A DNA stretch of 17,118 bases from Candidatus Kerfeldbacteria bacterium (lineage in GTDB: Bacteria; Patescibacteriota; Patescibacteriia; UBA9570): positions 1-17,118 of the forward strand of contig JACQPW010000074.1 of NCBI GenBank assembly GCA_016207285.1, in the 5' to 3' direction. Made by a program: the position numbers and the translations under genes. The notes beneath the pieces are model-generated. The model was not told the origin of the DNA, made no database searches, and saw only the letters and a program-made list of their open reading frames with translations. Below, in pieces: positions 1-8,639 of this stretch; position 1 is the stretch's first letter, and each line of letters begins with the position of its first letter.

Positions 1-1
1 G

Positions 2-2344
2 CAACAGGTGTTGCAGCTCTTACCGGATGATGTGCGGGGTGTGATGTTCCGTAAAATGTCAGAACTGCATAGACAACAAGCCGAGCTATTAAAGGCAGCC
101 GAAAAAACCTTGGGCGAACAGCTAACCGTTAATGAACAAAAACTGGCTCTTCGTGCCGCTGTGATTGGTGGGATTGCTGGCGGTCTTGGTTCGTTCTTAA
201 CCCATACCTTTGCGGATGTGGTTGCCAATAAAGTGGCTGATATCGGTGAAAAGGTATTGGATTGGTTTTCGAGCGGTGAAGAAGCGCTGGCCCCAGCAGC
301 AGCTGAAGTTGCAACGGCCGCCGATTTGGTGACGGTACCAGGGGCTGAACCGATTACCGAGGCCGGTAAAATGGCGTTCGTAGAACAGCATGGTGACCAA
401 TATATGATTGCTCTGCATGATGGCCAAATTGATGTGCATAAAATTCTTCCCGATGGCACTGGTACAACTGGTAATGACATTCAATTCTCGCGCACAATCA
501 CAGTGCCAGACTGGGATGGAGATAGTCTGCAAGCGGTCGAGACGGCTGATGGCGTCCAGTTATTGGACGATGAGGGTAAATTGCTAGGTGAGCTGCACTT
601 TAATGAGGTGACCGGTTCAGGAACCAATGCCACTGGTAGTATCACTGAACAATTATTTGCGGATCCTGACACCAGTAAAATGCTCGATGCGATGGGCTTA
701 CAGCCCGGCGAAGTCCAGTATGATCCCAATACCCAGCTGTTCCATATTCCCGATGATGCGTTACGTGATGCTGCTGGCCATCCAGAATATTTAGGTCAAA
801 CTGCTGGTTGGCGTGCTCGCCGCATGGAGTTTATTTTGAAAGCCTTGTCAGAAGGTAAAACCGGTGAGTCGTCAGAGATGATTGTGGCGCGCGCTGAACG
901 AGCGACTTCTAACTTGCTGTTAAAATCGGCTAGTCATGGTGACCCAACGGCAGCTTATCATGAAGCCTTTGGCAAAGATGCTGGGTTCATCAAAAAAAAT
1001 ATCATGCCATGGATTGATGGTGAGCGTAGTCGCGTCAGTGAACGCTGGATGAGGTTAGTGACTGAATTAAAAACCCAACCCTTGTCTGCAGCTGGTGGTG
1101 TGGGTGGAGTAGGTGGTAATGAAGTTACGTTTAGTGTTGGATCAGCTGGTGACGCAGTGCTGACCAATGCTGAAGCCGCCGCTGGTGATGCACTTGCTAC
1201 AGCTGCTGAGCCGGTGGTACCACCCTACCTGTTTGATGCTGATCAAGAGTTTAAAGCAGCCGGGTTAGGATCGGCCGCTACTGGGGTTGTTGAAGGACTA
1301 CTGCAAGCCACACCAAAGCCAAAGGAGCGGCCGCATGATCTGACGAGCGTTGATGAATCGAGCAGCGCTGAGGAGTTTAATGTCGAAGACACTACCAAGT
1401 TAATGGGTATAGAAGAACAGGCGTTGGCCATGGAAACGAAACGACTCACAGAGACTAAAGGTCCGCGGGAAGAGGCGGCCCTAAGAGAAATCCAGGCTTT
1501 TATATCCACCTCCGATACCGCCACCCGGCCAGTCATCGGCGTCTTAGAAACTATCCGCACCGATAGCGGCGGTACCTTGAATGGCACCCACATTGATGCG
1601 TTGGTGGCGAATGCTACGAGTATCAGCGAACTACGGCAAGTCTGTGGGGATGTGCGAAATCTATTGGGAAAAGAAGAGGCCGGCGTCCATTATGGACGAT
1701 TAGATGCCGCTAATGGTGGTAGACTAGCTGCCTGGGCTACTAAACAGGAGGCAGCTCTCGACACGATTACTGAACTACAAACCAAGTTCGACAAGATGGT
1801 AGCTGGCACCGCTGCTCACATTACCGATACTAGACAAATAACAGATAGTACGGGTAAGGATAAAGGGATTACAGATACTAAGCGTCGCGCAGAACTGCTT
1901 ACCGCAGCGGCTAGCTTGGCTTTACCTAGTCGAGTAGGTGAATTAGTACCGGGCGTGATTAATGATCCGAGTTGGCAAGCCTCCCTAGAAGCTAAGATTA
2001 GTCAGGCTAAACAAGAAGCGGAGTTAGCCATTGTGATGATTGATCTGAATGAATTTATCGGCACCAATGGTGATTTAGCCAAGCAAGTCCATGACCGCTT
2101 TGCGGCCGAGGGTTGTTTTGATGCCACTGACCTGTCCCTGCCGCTGCCAGCTAAAGCTAAGTACGTCATCACTTTTCTTGAGCAGATCAAAATCAAAAGT
2201 GCTGGTAAACCAAAGAAAGCCACTTTGCGAGAGTTGAAATTACTAAGTACGGAGACACCAGCGTTTGATACCGATGAACAAGCTGAGTTGAAACGGGTTT
2301 TGGATAACCTATTTATGGGGAAAGCTGATATCTTTGCCAAATAA
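2..2344 (+). CDS. Large protein of unknown family, 5'-partial, with a glycine-zipper-like hydrophobic segment
   Basis: I do not recognise a family. The frame is open to the left edge (CAA CAG precede a GTG at position 8), so the true start is probably upstream and the GTG is not a convincing start. Counting from that GTG, 778 residues are visible. Residues 14-47 are charged and helical. Residues 47-64 form a glycine-rich hydrophobic stretch (core IGGIAGGLGSFL) that could be a membrane segment or glycine zipper, followed by an amphipathic stretch to about residue 88. Residues 90-118 are Ala/Pro/Glu-rich linker, and 125-260 look like a beta-rich globular region with Asp/Gly turns. A second low-complexity Gly/Ala linker covers 360-405, and the rest is mostly helical. 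The C-terminal ~45 residues resemble the C-terminus of the next gene, which starts 29 bases downstream. The two are probably co-transcribed and may work together. Function unknown. Confidence 0.75.
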   Translation, partial: QQVLQLLPDDVRGVMFRKMSELHRQQAELLKAAEKTLGEQLTVNEQKLALRAAVIGGIAGGLGSFLTHTFADVVANKVADIGEKVLDWFSSGEEALAPAAAEVATAADLVTVPGAEPITEAGKMAFVEQHGDQYMIALHDGQIDVHKILPDGTGTTGNDIQFSRTITVPDWDGDSLQAVETADGVQLLDDEGKLLGELHFNEVTGSGTNATGSITEQLFADPDTSKMLDAMGLQPGEVQYDPNTQLFHIPDDALRDAAGHPEYLGQTAGWRARRMEFILKALSEGKTGESSEMIVARAERATSNLLLKSASHGDPTAAYHEAFGKDAGFIKKNIMPWIDGERSRVSERWMRLVTELKTQPLSAAGGVGGVGGNEVTFSVGSAGDAVLTNAEAAAGDALATAAEPVVPPYLFDADQEFKAAGLGSAATGVVEGLLQATPKPKERPHDLTSVDESSSAEEFNVEDTTKLMGIEEQALAMETKRLTETKGPREEAALREIQAFISTSDTATRPVIGVLETIRTDSGGTLNGTHIDALVANATSISELRQVCGDVRNLLGKEEAGVHYGRLDAANGGRLAAWATKQEAALDTITELQTKFDKMVAGTAAHITDTRQITDSTGKDKGITDTKRRAELLTAAASLALPSRVGELVPGVINDPSWQASLEAKISQAKQEAELAIVMIDLNEFIGTNGDLAKQVHDRFAAEGCFDATDLSLPLPAKAKYVITFLEQIKIKSAGKPKKATLRELKLLSTETPAFDTDEQAELKRVLDNLFMGKADIFAK

Positions 2345-2373
2345 TTGAACTTTAATTGACTGACCATAGTACT

Positions 2374-5300
2374 ATGAGCACTGAACATAGAGATGTCCAA
2401 TCACCAGATATGAGCCAGTTTAGTAGCACTGATCCATATATTGTACTTGGGTTACCACTGACGGCAACAGTTCAAGATGTGAAGAAAGCTCGCAATACAT
2501 TACAAAGGCGTTTCCACGCTGATGTCAATAAAGATCCTGGAGCACTTAAAATTTCAACGGCCATTAATGTTGCTGCTACTGAATTAATTAATAAGTTAGA
2601 AAAACAACCCACTCCAACATCAGCTGGTGATGAGCGACAGGAACCAGAGCAAAGCGGTAATCGTGGTCAGCGCAGACAGAGAAGTAATCGTGGACAACGT
2701 CGTGAACGTCAGCGCGGGCGGGGGCGAGGAGAACAACCAACTGCAGAACCGCAACCAGAAAAAGACCCGGCAGCTGTCAAAGCGCAAGCACTTTATGCAG
2801 CTTCACTCGATCAAGTATATGCCATTTTGTATAGCCCAGATACCAAGCGCATGGCTGAAGATGGTGTTACCGAAGAGAAAATTAAAGACTTGAGTTATGC
2901 AGCGAGAATCAGAGCTACAGCCAACGATGCTCTAGGGTTTAACTATAACGTCAAACCACCGACCCCTACTCAGGGGTTAGATAAAGGGCAAGGCAAGAAA
3001 AAAAGACGGGAACGGCCATATAAAAAAGTGGCTGCCAACCAGGATATTGAAGAGCACGAAGAAGCCTTTGACCAACTATGGTTATTAGTTGCAGATCGGT
3101 TTGATAACATTAAGACCAGACTCGAAGCGGTGTTGACGGAGGTCAATACGGCCGCCACAGATTTTGGTGACGCTGATGCCGTGCTTAAAGCCAAGGTCGG
3201 TCAGCCTGGTAGTCGTGAAGCGGGGCAACCTTTAGAAACTAAACTGTTGCGTTATAAGACGCAGCTGGAATGGAAGCGGGTGGATGCTATTCGCGATGCT
3301 ACGGATTGGTTTGGGGCCCGTGTCGGTCAAATAGAAAGAGCTATGCAGCAGTTATCTGCTCGCACGGAGGAAGAGGAAACGATAACGAACCGCATTGCTA
3401 AGGTGTTTGTTGACGCTGAATTTAACAAACACGTTGACTTGGTGCGGAAAGACTTAGAGTGGTTTGAATCCCTAACTAATTTACAGATTGATTGCCCAGA
3501 GCAAGATAAGCCAGTGATTGAGCGTGTTATTAAAATCCAAGTGGAGCGTGCCAAGCGGGCAGTAGCCAAGTTTGACAGTCAACGGGCTTTTTTTATCAAG
3601 TTGGATACACTGGACGCAGAAACCAAACTGAATCCAATTGACACCATTAAAGAGCGTGTTCAGCGCATCATGTTGGGAAACCCAATTGCCGAAGATTTTA
3701 TTCGGGAAGCCGACAATCGTTTGATTGGTTTGTCTCCCGATCAAGAACTGAATTTTTGGTCAGCGGTGCTTGATTTGTTTGATGAAGTAGAAGAACAGCC
3801 TGATCGAGAATTAAAAGGAGAAGATTTGCGTGCGGCTCGTTTAGCCCGCATAACAAAAATTAATGAGGTGTTAGGCATTTCTACCGAGGTGGGTGGTCGA
3901 CGGCAGTTGCTCAATCCAGATGATAAGGTAGCACCTTCGGATGACAGTGTATTACCATATGGCTTTGGTCAGGTGGTAGAACGGTGTCGTAAGGATGCGG
4001 TGTTGTTGGTTGAGCTGAAAAAAGCCCTATGGAAAACCAATGCTATTCTTGGACCCAATACCAAGAAAGAGATTACTCGCATTATGCGTGGTCATCCTAA
4101 CCAAGAAAAGCTAGAAGCTATTAGTGGGCCGGATGAAAGGAGCGGCTTCAATGGTTTGATCAGTAAGAAGCAGCTGGAAGCCGTTCGTATTCTAGGGCAA
4201 CTCCCCAAAGAACCTAAAGCCGATGCAACTGACGAAGAGGCAGCTGCCTACACTGTCCAGAAGACTGCCGCTGAAGCCTTTACGGCTGCTTTGGCTGGGC
4301 GTAAAGTGCAAGATTTAAAATGGCGCAATGAAACCGATCGTCCGCTGATTAAACAAATTCGTATTAAGTTGCATGAGCTGTTAGAAATCGGCACCATGGA
4401 TGAGCCTGATGCCGAGGCCTTGGAAGAGTTACTGTTCCCAGAACCAGAAGAGGCCAAAGGGAAAAAACCAGAGGTCGTGGTGGTACCATGGGCAGATGAA
4501 ATTTTTGGTAAACGGTTACCGGCTGAATTATTTGTGGATGCCGATGGGGAAGCGACCGGCATCACGGCTGACCATGTTCGAACGGCCCTCAAAGAGTACA
4601 GCGGTCGGTTAGTACAAACTTTCCGGGTGGGGGAGAAAGACCAAGTGGCCGGTGGGTTGAATCGTGAAATATTTAAACAGTTCAAGTTGATTCAGCCAGA
4701 TGAGTTGAACTTTGGTTCCTTAAATAAATTCATGGAGACGATTCAGCTGTTTGTGGAAGCGTGTGAACAATGTAAAGTTCATTTCGGTGTGAACTGGGTT
4801 ACGGAGTTCCAACTGGTATTACCACCTAGTGCCGACGGTGGTAAACCCGAACCAGATCTGTCACATATCGTTCAGTTGATGGAAGGAATCAAAGGTGGTC
4901 AGCAGCCATTAGCGGCGCTCTTAGAATTAGGTAAAGCGGCTGGTGTTGATACATCCGTTTTAGAACCTGCCGAGCCTGATGCGAGCGAACCAACTCGTGT
5001 ACTGGTCGAACAAATGTTCAACGGGACGGTTGACGCCGCTGTCATTACCGAAGCCTACCCACACATAGAAGAGAAAAAAGACCCTACTCCTGAAATAATA
5101 AAAGCTGCTTTGGAGGAAGATTTAGCTACTATTGAGCAAGTCTCCCGTTCAGCTGCTTTGCGTGAGGCGGTAGTGCGTTTGCTGTATTGGGTTGTTCCAG
5201 AAGGGTCAACTGCGGTGGAAACAGTGCCGATGGCTGTTGCTAAACTAGACTTATTAGCCAAGGCCTTTGTTGGCATGAAAACAGTATTTGGTGAAACCTG

Positions 5301-5769
5301 GGCAACCGATTGTGGTTTAATCAACAATCAAGATCCAGAACTAGAACCGTATGTCGATGAAACTCTATTGCGTAATGGTTTGAAAGCATTTGCTGAAGGT
5401 GATGATGCCTTAGATTCCTTCTGGTTTGACACGGTACCAGTGGCACGAGAACGGTTACTGAACCACTTGGATGGCGCACTGAAAGAACGGTTCGCCAAAT
5501 TACAGATATCAGCAGCTGATCAATTAATGGTGTTGTTGGAATGTGTACCACGTAAACCGGGTGAGCAGCGGCCACAACTGAATCAGGCGTTTGGTCGTTT
5601 AGCTAAACTACTTGAATTTGGTAATATGGATAAAGCAGGTCAACCTAAGAAGACCGGTCGAGAGTTATTGCGGAAACTGCATCTCATTGAACTGGACGAG
5701 GCTGAAGATGTGATCTATCAGATTGCGCAAATTAAAGAAGCGATCAATAACGAAAGTTTTGACGACTAG
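2374..5769 (+). CDS. Large helical repeat protein with degenerate J-domain-like N-terminus and Arg/Gly-rich tract
   Basis: Function unknown. An in-frame TTG at 2356 would add six residues. I chose the ATG at 2374 because every other internal gene in the window starts with ATG and neither site has a Shine-Dalgarno sequence. A third candidate, ATG 2410, still precedes the J-like domain. Residue numbers here count from the TTG. Residues 26-81 match the J-domain pattern (DPYIVLGLPLTAT, then RRFHADVNKDPGA), but the Hsp70-stimulating HPD motif reads H54-A55-D56. Residues 101-126 are an Arg/Gly/Gln-rich basic tract, suggesting nucleic-acid or acidic-partner binding. Lys/Arg clusters lie near 213-224. 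The remainder to residue 1137 is charged and predominantly helical, with recurring motifs: RPxxxQxxxxLxxLLExGxMD at 662 and 1072, and an FGxxWxT motif at 810 and 978. No signal peptide or TM segment is visible, so it is likely cytoplasmic. It lies 29 bases after the preceding gene and 6 bases before ileS. Confidence 0.8.
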   Translation: MSTEHRDVQSPDMSQFSSTDPYIVLGLPLTATVQDVKKARNTLQRRFHADVNKDPGALKISTAINVAATELINKLEKQPTPTSAGDERQEPEQSGNRGQRRQRSNRGQRRERQRGRGRGEQPTAEPQPEKDPAAVKAQALYAASLDQVYAILYSPDTKRMAEDGVTEEKIKDLSYAARIRATANDALGFNYNVKPPTPTQGLDKGQGKKKRRERPYKKVAANQDIEEHEEAFDQLWLLVADRFDNIKTRLEAVLTEVNTAATDFGDADAVLKAKVGQPGSREAGQPLETKLLRYKTQLEWKRVDAIRDATDWFGARVGQIERAMQQLSARTEEEETITNRIAKVFVDAEFNKHVDLVRKDLEWFESLTNLQIDCPEQDKPVIERVIKIQVERAKRAVAKFDSQRAFFIKLDTLDAETKLNPIDTIKERVQRIMLGNPIAEDFIREADNRLIGLSPDQELNFWSAVLDLFDEVEEQPDRELKGEDLRAARLARITKINEVLGISTEVGGRRQLLNPDDKVAPSDDSVLPYGFGQVVERCRKDAVLLVELKKALWKTNAILGPNTKKEITRIMRGHPNQEKLEAISGPDERSGFNGLISKKQLEAVRILGQLPKEPKADATDEEAAAYTVQKTAAEAFTAALAGRKVQDLKWRNETDRPLIKQIRIKLHELLEIGTMDEPDAEALEELLFPEPEEAKGKKPEVVVVPWADEIFGKRLPAELFVDADGEATGITADHVRTALKEYSGRLVQTFRVGEKDQVAGGLNREIFKQFKLIQPDELNFGSLNKFMETIQLFVEACEQCKVHFGVNWVTEFQLVLPPSADGGKPEPDLSHIVQLMEGIKGGQQPLAALLELGKAAGVDTSVLEPAEPDASEPTRVLVEQMFNGTVDAAVITEAYPHIEEKKDPTPEIIKAALEEDLATIEQVSRSAALREAVVRLLYWVVPEGSTAVETVPMAVAKLDLLAKAFVGMKTVFGETWATDCGLINNQDPELEPYVDETLLRNGLKAFAEGDDALDSFWFDTVPVARERLLNHLDGALKERFAKLQISAADQLMVLLECVPRKPGEQRPQLNQAFGRLAKLLEFGNMDKAGQPKKTGRELLRKLHLIELDEAEDVIYQIAQIKEAINNESFDD

Positions 5770-5775
5770 TTAAGT

Positions 5776-8637
5776 ATGGCAATACATTCCTTTCCTGACA
5801 TGGAGCAGGCGATCGCTGCTTATTGGAAAACTCACCACATCTTCCAACGTTCACTGGACAACCGTCCAGTAGAGAAATCCTTCAGTTTCTTTGACGGCCC
5901 ACCGTTTGCAACCGGTTTGCCGCATTATGGCCACATTGTGGCGTCCACCATTAAAGATGTCATTCCACGCTATGCGACGATGCGTGGTTATCATGTGGAA
6001 CGGCGCTGGGGCTGGGATTGCCATGGTTTACCCGTTGAGAACCTCCTTGAACAGGAACTGGGGTTAAAATCCAAACGCGATATCGAGCAGATGGGCGTTG
6101 CTCAATTTAACGACGCCTGTCGTACGAGTGTCTTGAAATATACGAATGAGTGGAAAACCACCATTGAACGTTTAGGTCGGTTTGTGGATATGGAGAATGA
6201 TTACCGCACCATGGATCCAACGTACATGGAATCGGTATGGTGGGTGTTTAAACAATTATATGATCAGGGGTTGATTTACGAAGGTAAAAAAGCCATGCAT
6301 GTTTGTCCGCGCTGTGTGACTCCACTATCAAACTTTGAAGTGACTCAGGGTTATAAAGATATTCAAGATACTGCCGTGACTTGGAGATTTCTCGTCAAAG
6401 ACGAGTCCACCTCTGGCGGAAAAGTAAAAATAGAGCCGAACACCTATCTACTAGCTTGGACTACGACACCCTGGAGTACACCCGGCACAACTGGTTTATC
6501 GGTTGGGCCAAACTTCAACTATCTCAAAGTAAAATCAGGTGGTGATTATTATATCGTTGTCAAAGAGCGACTAGAAATGGTATTCAATGATCGCCCTTAT
6601 GAAGTGATTGAAACAATCAAGGGAACTGATTTAGTTGGTTTAGAATATGAGCCAATTTGGTCAGAGTACAAACAGTTGCCGGAAGTACACAGTAACCCCA
6701 AAGCGTATCATCTCTTTCCAGGTGACTATGTGGATGTAACCGAAGGGACCGGTATCGTTACCATCAACGGTTCGTATGGTGACATCGATATGCAAGCCGC
6801 CCAGCGTAACGACATTCCGATGGTGCTGGAAGTAGACATGGATGGTCGCTACAATAGTAAATTTGCTAAATATGCTGGATTGTCCGTTGGAGCAGCGCAG
6901 CCAAAGTTAATTGAGGAAGTCAGACAACGCTCGGTGTTTAAAGAGGAAACGATTACGCATAGTTATCCGCATTGTTGGCGGTGCGATACCAAATTATTGA
7001 ACTACGCTACTACGTCTTGGTTTGTCAAAGTGACCCAATTAAAGGAAAAAATGGTTGAACATAATAATGGGATTGAATGGATGCCAGAGCATGTCAAACA
7101 AGGTCGGTTTGGTAAATGGTTAGAAGGCGCCAAAGATTGGGCGATCTCGCGTGAACGGTATTGGGGTGCACCGTTACCGGTTTGGAAAGCCAAGGATGGT
7201 GAAGTAATCTGTGTCGGTAGCCGCGCCGAACTGGAGCAGTTATCCGGTGTGCAACTAACGGATATACATAAAGAATTTGTCGATACCGTGACCTTTGAAC
7301 GCAACGGTAAAACCTTTACGCGCATCCCATCTGTACTTGATTGTTGGTTTGAATCTGGCTCGATGCCGTATGCGCAAAATCATTGGTTGGGAGGAAAGAA
7401 CGCTGAAGAATTACCACCCGGCTTTCCGGCAGATTTCATTGCGGAAGGGTTAGATCAAACCCGCGGTTGGTTTTACACGTTGATGGTATTGAGTACGGCT
7501 TTATACAACAAGCCAGCCTTTCAGCATGTGATTGTGAATGGTTTAGTGTTAGCGGAAGATGGCAAAAAAATGAGTAAGCGTTTGAAGAACTATCCGGAAC
7601 CGAGTGTGGTGATGGCTAAGTACGGCGCCGATGCCTTACGCTTTTATCTAATGAGTTCGCCGGTAGTGAAAGCGGAAGATTTACGTTTCTCCGAAAAAGG
7701 GGTTGATCTCGTGATGAAGCGAGTGATCATGACCTTTTGGAATATACACACGTTTTATAGCATGTTTGCGGAAGGTCAAACGGTACCGACCACACCCAAT
7801 GCCAGTCAGGTGATGGATCAATGGATGTTGGCCTACCTACAATCTATGACCCAACAAGTGACCGGTGCTATGGAGCAGTATGATTTAGCGGAAGCGACGC
7901 GCTTATTAGAACAACTGATTCAAGAAACTTCTACGTGGTATGTACGCCGCAGTCGAGACCGTTTTAAATCAACGGATCTAGTTATCAAACAGGCTGCCCT
8001 AGCCACTTTACGTCATGTGCTGCTCGAGACCACTAAACTACTAGCGCCGTTTACACCTTTTATTGCAGAACGCGTCTACCTGAATATCACTCAGACAGAA
8101 ACAACGGGCGACTCGGTGCATTTACAAGCCTGGCCCGAGGGACAAACACAATTTACCAACGATCAGGCGCTGCAGACCATGGCTCAAGTTCGCACCTATG
8201 TTGAACAAGTATTGGCATTACGGGAACAACATGGCATTAAAGTGAGACAACCGTTAGCTACGGTTACTTTGCCTCAACCACCCCTGGATCCAAATTATCT
8301 TCAAATCTTATTGGAAGAAGTCAATATAAAATCGGCTGTCCAGGGTGATACGCTAGCGATCGATACGGAACTCACGCCGGCTCTGAAAGAAGAAGGGATG
8401 TTGCGTGAACTAATCCGTACCATTAACGCGTTACGTAAACAGAAAAAATTCACTATTCAAGATCAAGCGACGATTATTGTCCAGACTGCAGATCAGCTAG
8501 TGGCTAGCGTGTTACAAAAATATAATGACCAGCTGCTCCAGAGTGTGTTGGCCAAGAGCTGTACCACGAGTGCGACTACCCAGGCGGATGCGTTGACCGT
8601 CAACGGAGCCGCGGTGACCATCACCTTAACCAAGTAG
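5776..8637 (+). CDS. ileS: Isoleucyl-tRNA synthetase, type II (eukaryote-like)
   Basis: Class I aminoacyl-tRNA synthetase that charges tRNA-Ile with isoleucine in the cytoplasm. The HIGH-equivalent is GLPHYGH (H50-H53) after the DGPPFATG block typical of IleRS, and the KMSKS loop is KKMSKR (K598-R602). CxxC pairs at C177/C180 and C400/C403 match the zinc pairs of type II enzymes. The anticodon-binding and C-terminal region includes GIKVRQPLATVTL, characteristic of the eukaryote-like class. At 953 residues it is somewhat shorter than usual type II enzymes (about 1030-1050). The CP1 editing domain (about 185-395) is present but unusual: WTTTPW is kept (W228-W233), while the following consensus LPSN is TPGT, and the GTGIVH-AP-FG block reads GTGIVT then NGSYG. 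The ATG at 5776 follows the preceding stop by 6 bases; no Shine-Dalgarno sequence is present. recO follows 2 bases after the stop, suggesting co-transcription. Confidence 0.97.
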   Translation: MAIHSFPDMEQAIAAYWKTHHIFQRSLDNRPVEKSFSFFDGPPFATGLPHYGHIVASTIKDVIPRYATMRGYHVERRWGWDCHGLPVENLLEQELGLKSKRDIEQMGVAQFNDACRTSVLKYTNEWKTTIERLGRFVDMENDYRTMDPTYMESVWWVFKQLYDQGLIYEGKKAMHVCPRCVTPLSNFEVTQGYKDIQDTAVTWRFLVKDESTSGGKVKIEPNTYLLAWTTTPWSTPGTTGLSVGPNFNYLKVKSGGDYYIVVKERLEMVFNDRPYEVIETIKGTDLVGLEYEPIWSEYKQLPEVHSNPKAYHLFPGDYVDVTEGTGIVTINGSYGDIDMQAAQRNDIPMVLEVDMDGRYNSKFAKYAGLSVGAAQPKLIEEVRQRSVFKEETITHSYPHCWRCDTKLLNYATTSWFVKVTQLKEKMVEHNNGIEWMPEHVKQGRFGKWLEGAKDWAISRERYWGAPLPVWKAKDGEVICVGSRAELEQLSGVQLTDIHKEFVDTVTFERNGKTFTRIPSVLDCWFESGSMPYAQNHWLGGKNAEELPPGFPADFIAEGLDQTRGWFYTLMVLSTALYNKPAFQHVIVNGLVLAEDGKKMSKRLKNYPEPSVVMAKYGADALRFYLMSSPVVKAEDLRFSEKGVDLVMKRVIMTFWNIHTFYSMFAEGQTVPTTPNASQVMDQWMLAYLQSMTQQVTGAMEQYDLAEATRLLEQLIQETSTWYVRRSRDRFKSTDLVIKQAALATLRHVLLETTKLLAPFTPFIAERVYLNITQTETTGDSVHLQAWPEGQTQFTNDQALQTMAQVRTYVEQVLALREQHGIKVRQPLATVTLPQPPLDPNYLQILLEEVNIKSAVQGDTLAIDTELTPALKEEGMLRELIRTINALRKQKKFTIQDQATIIVQTADQLVASVLQKYNDQLLQSVLAKSCTTSATTQADALTVNGAAVTITLTK

Positions 8638-8639
8638 CC

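Noticed and set aside
8..10. GTG at position 8 as the start of the first gene
   Set aside because: The same frame is open to the left edge and no initiation signal is visible, so the gene most likely begins outside the window.
4248..4685. 145-codon open frame on the minus strand, and other minus-strand frames of 60-133 codons
   Set aside because: They lie opposite clearly coding plus-strand genes, have composition expected of antisense shadows, and show no domain motif or start signal.
8521..8526. TATAAT inside ileS, and similar hexamers inside recO (about 8908), the ureohydrolase-like gene (about 12937) and the first small membrane gene (about 14274)
   Set aside because: No matching -35 box or following gene start at useful distance; they show the chance background for this hexamer.
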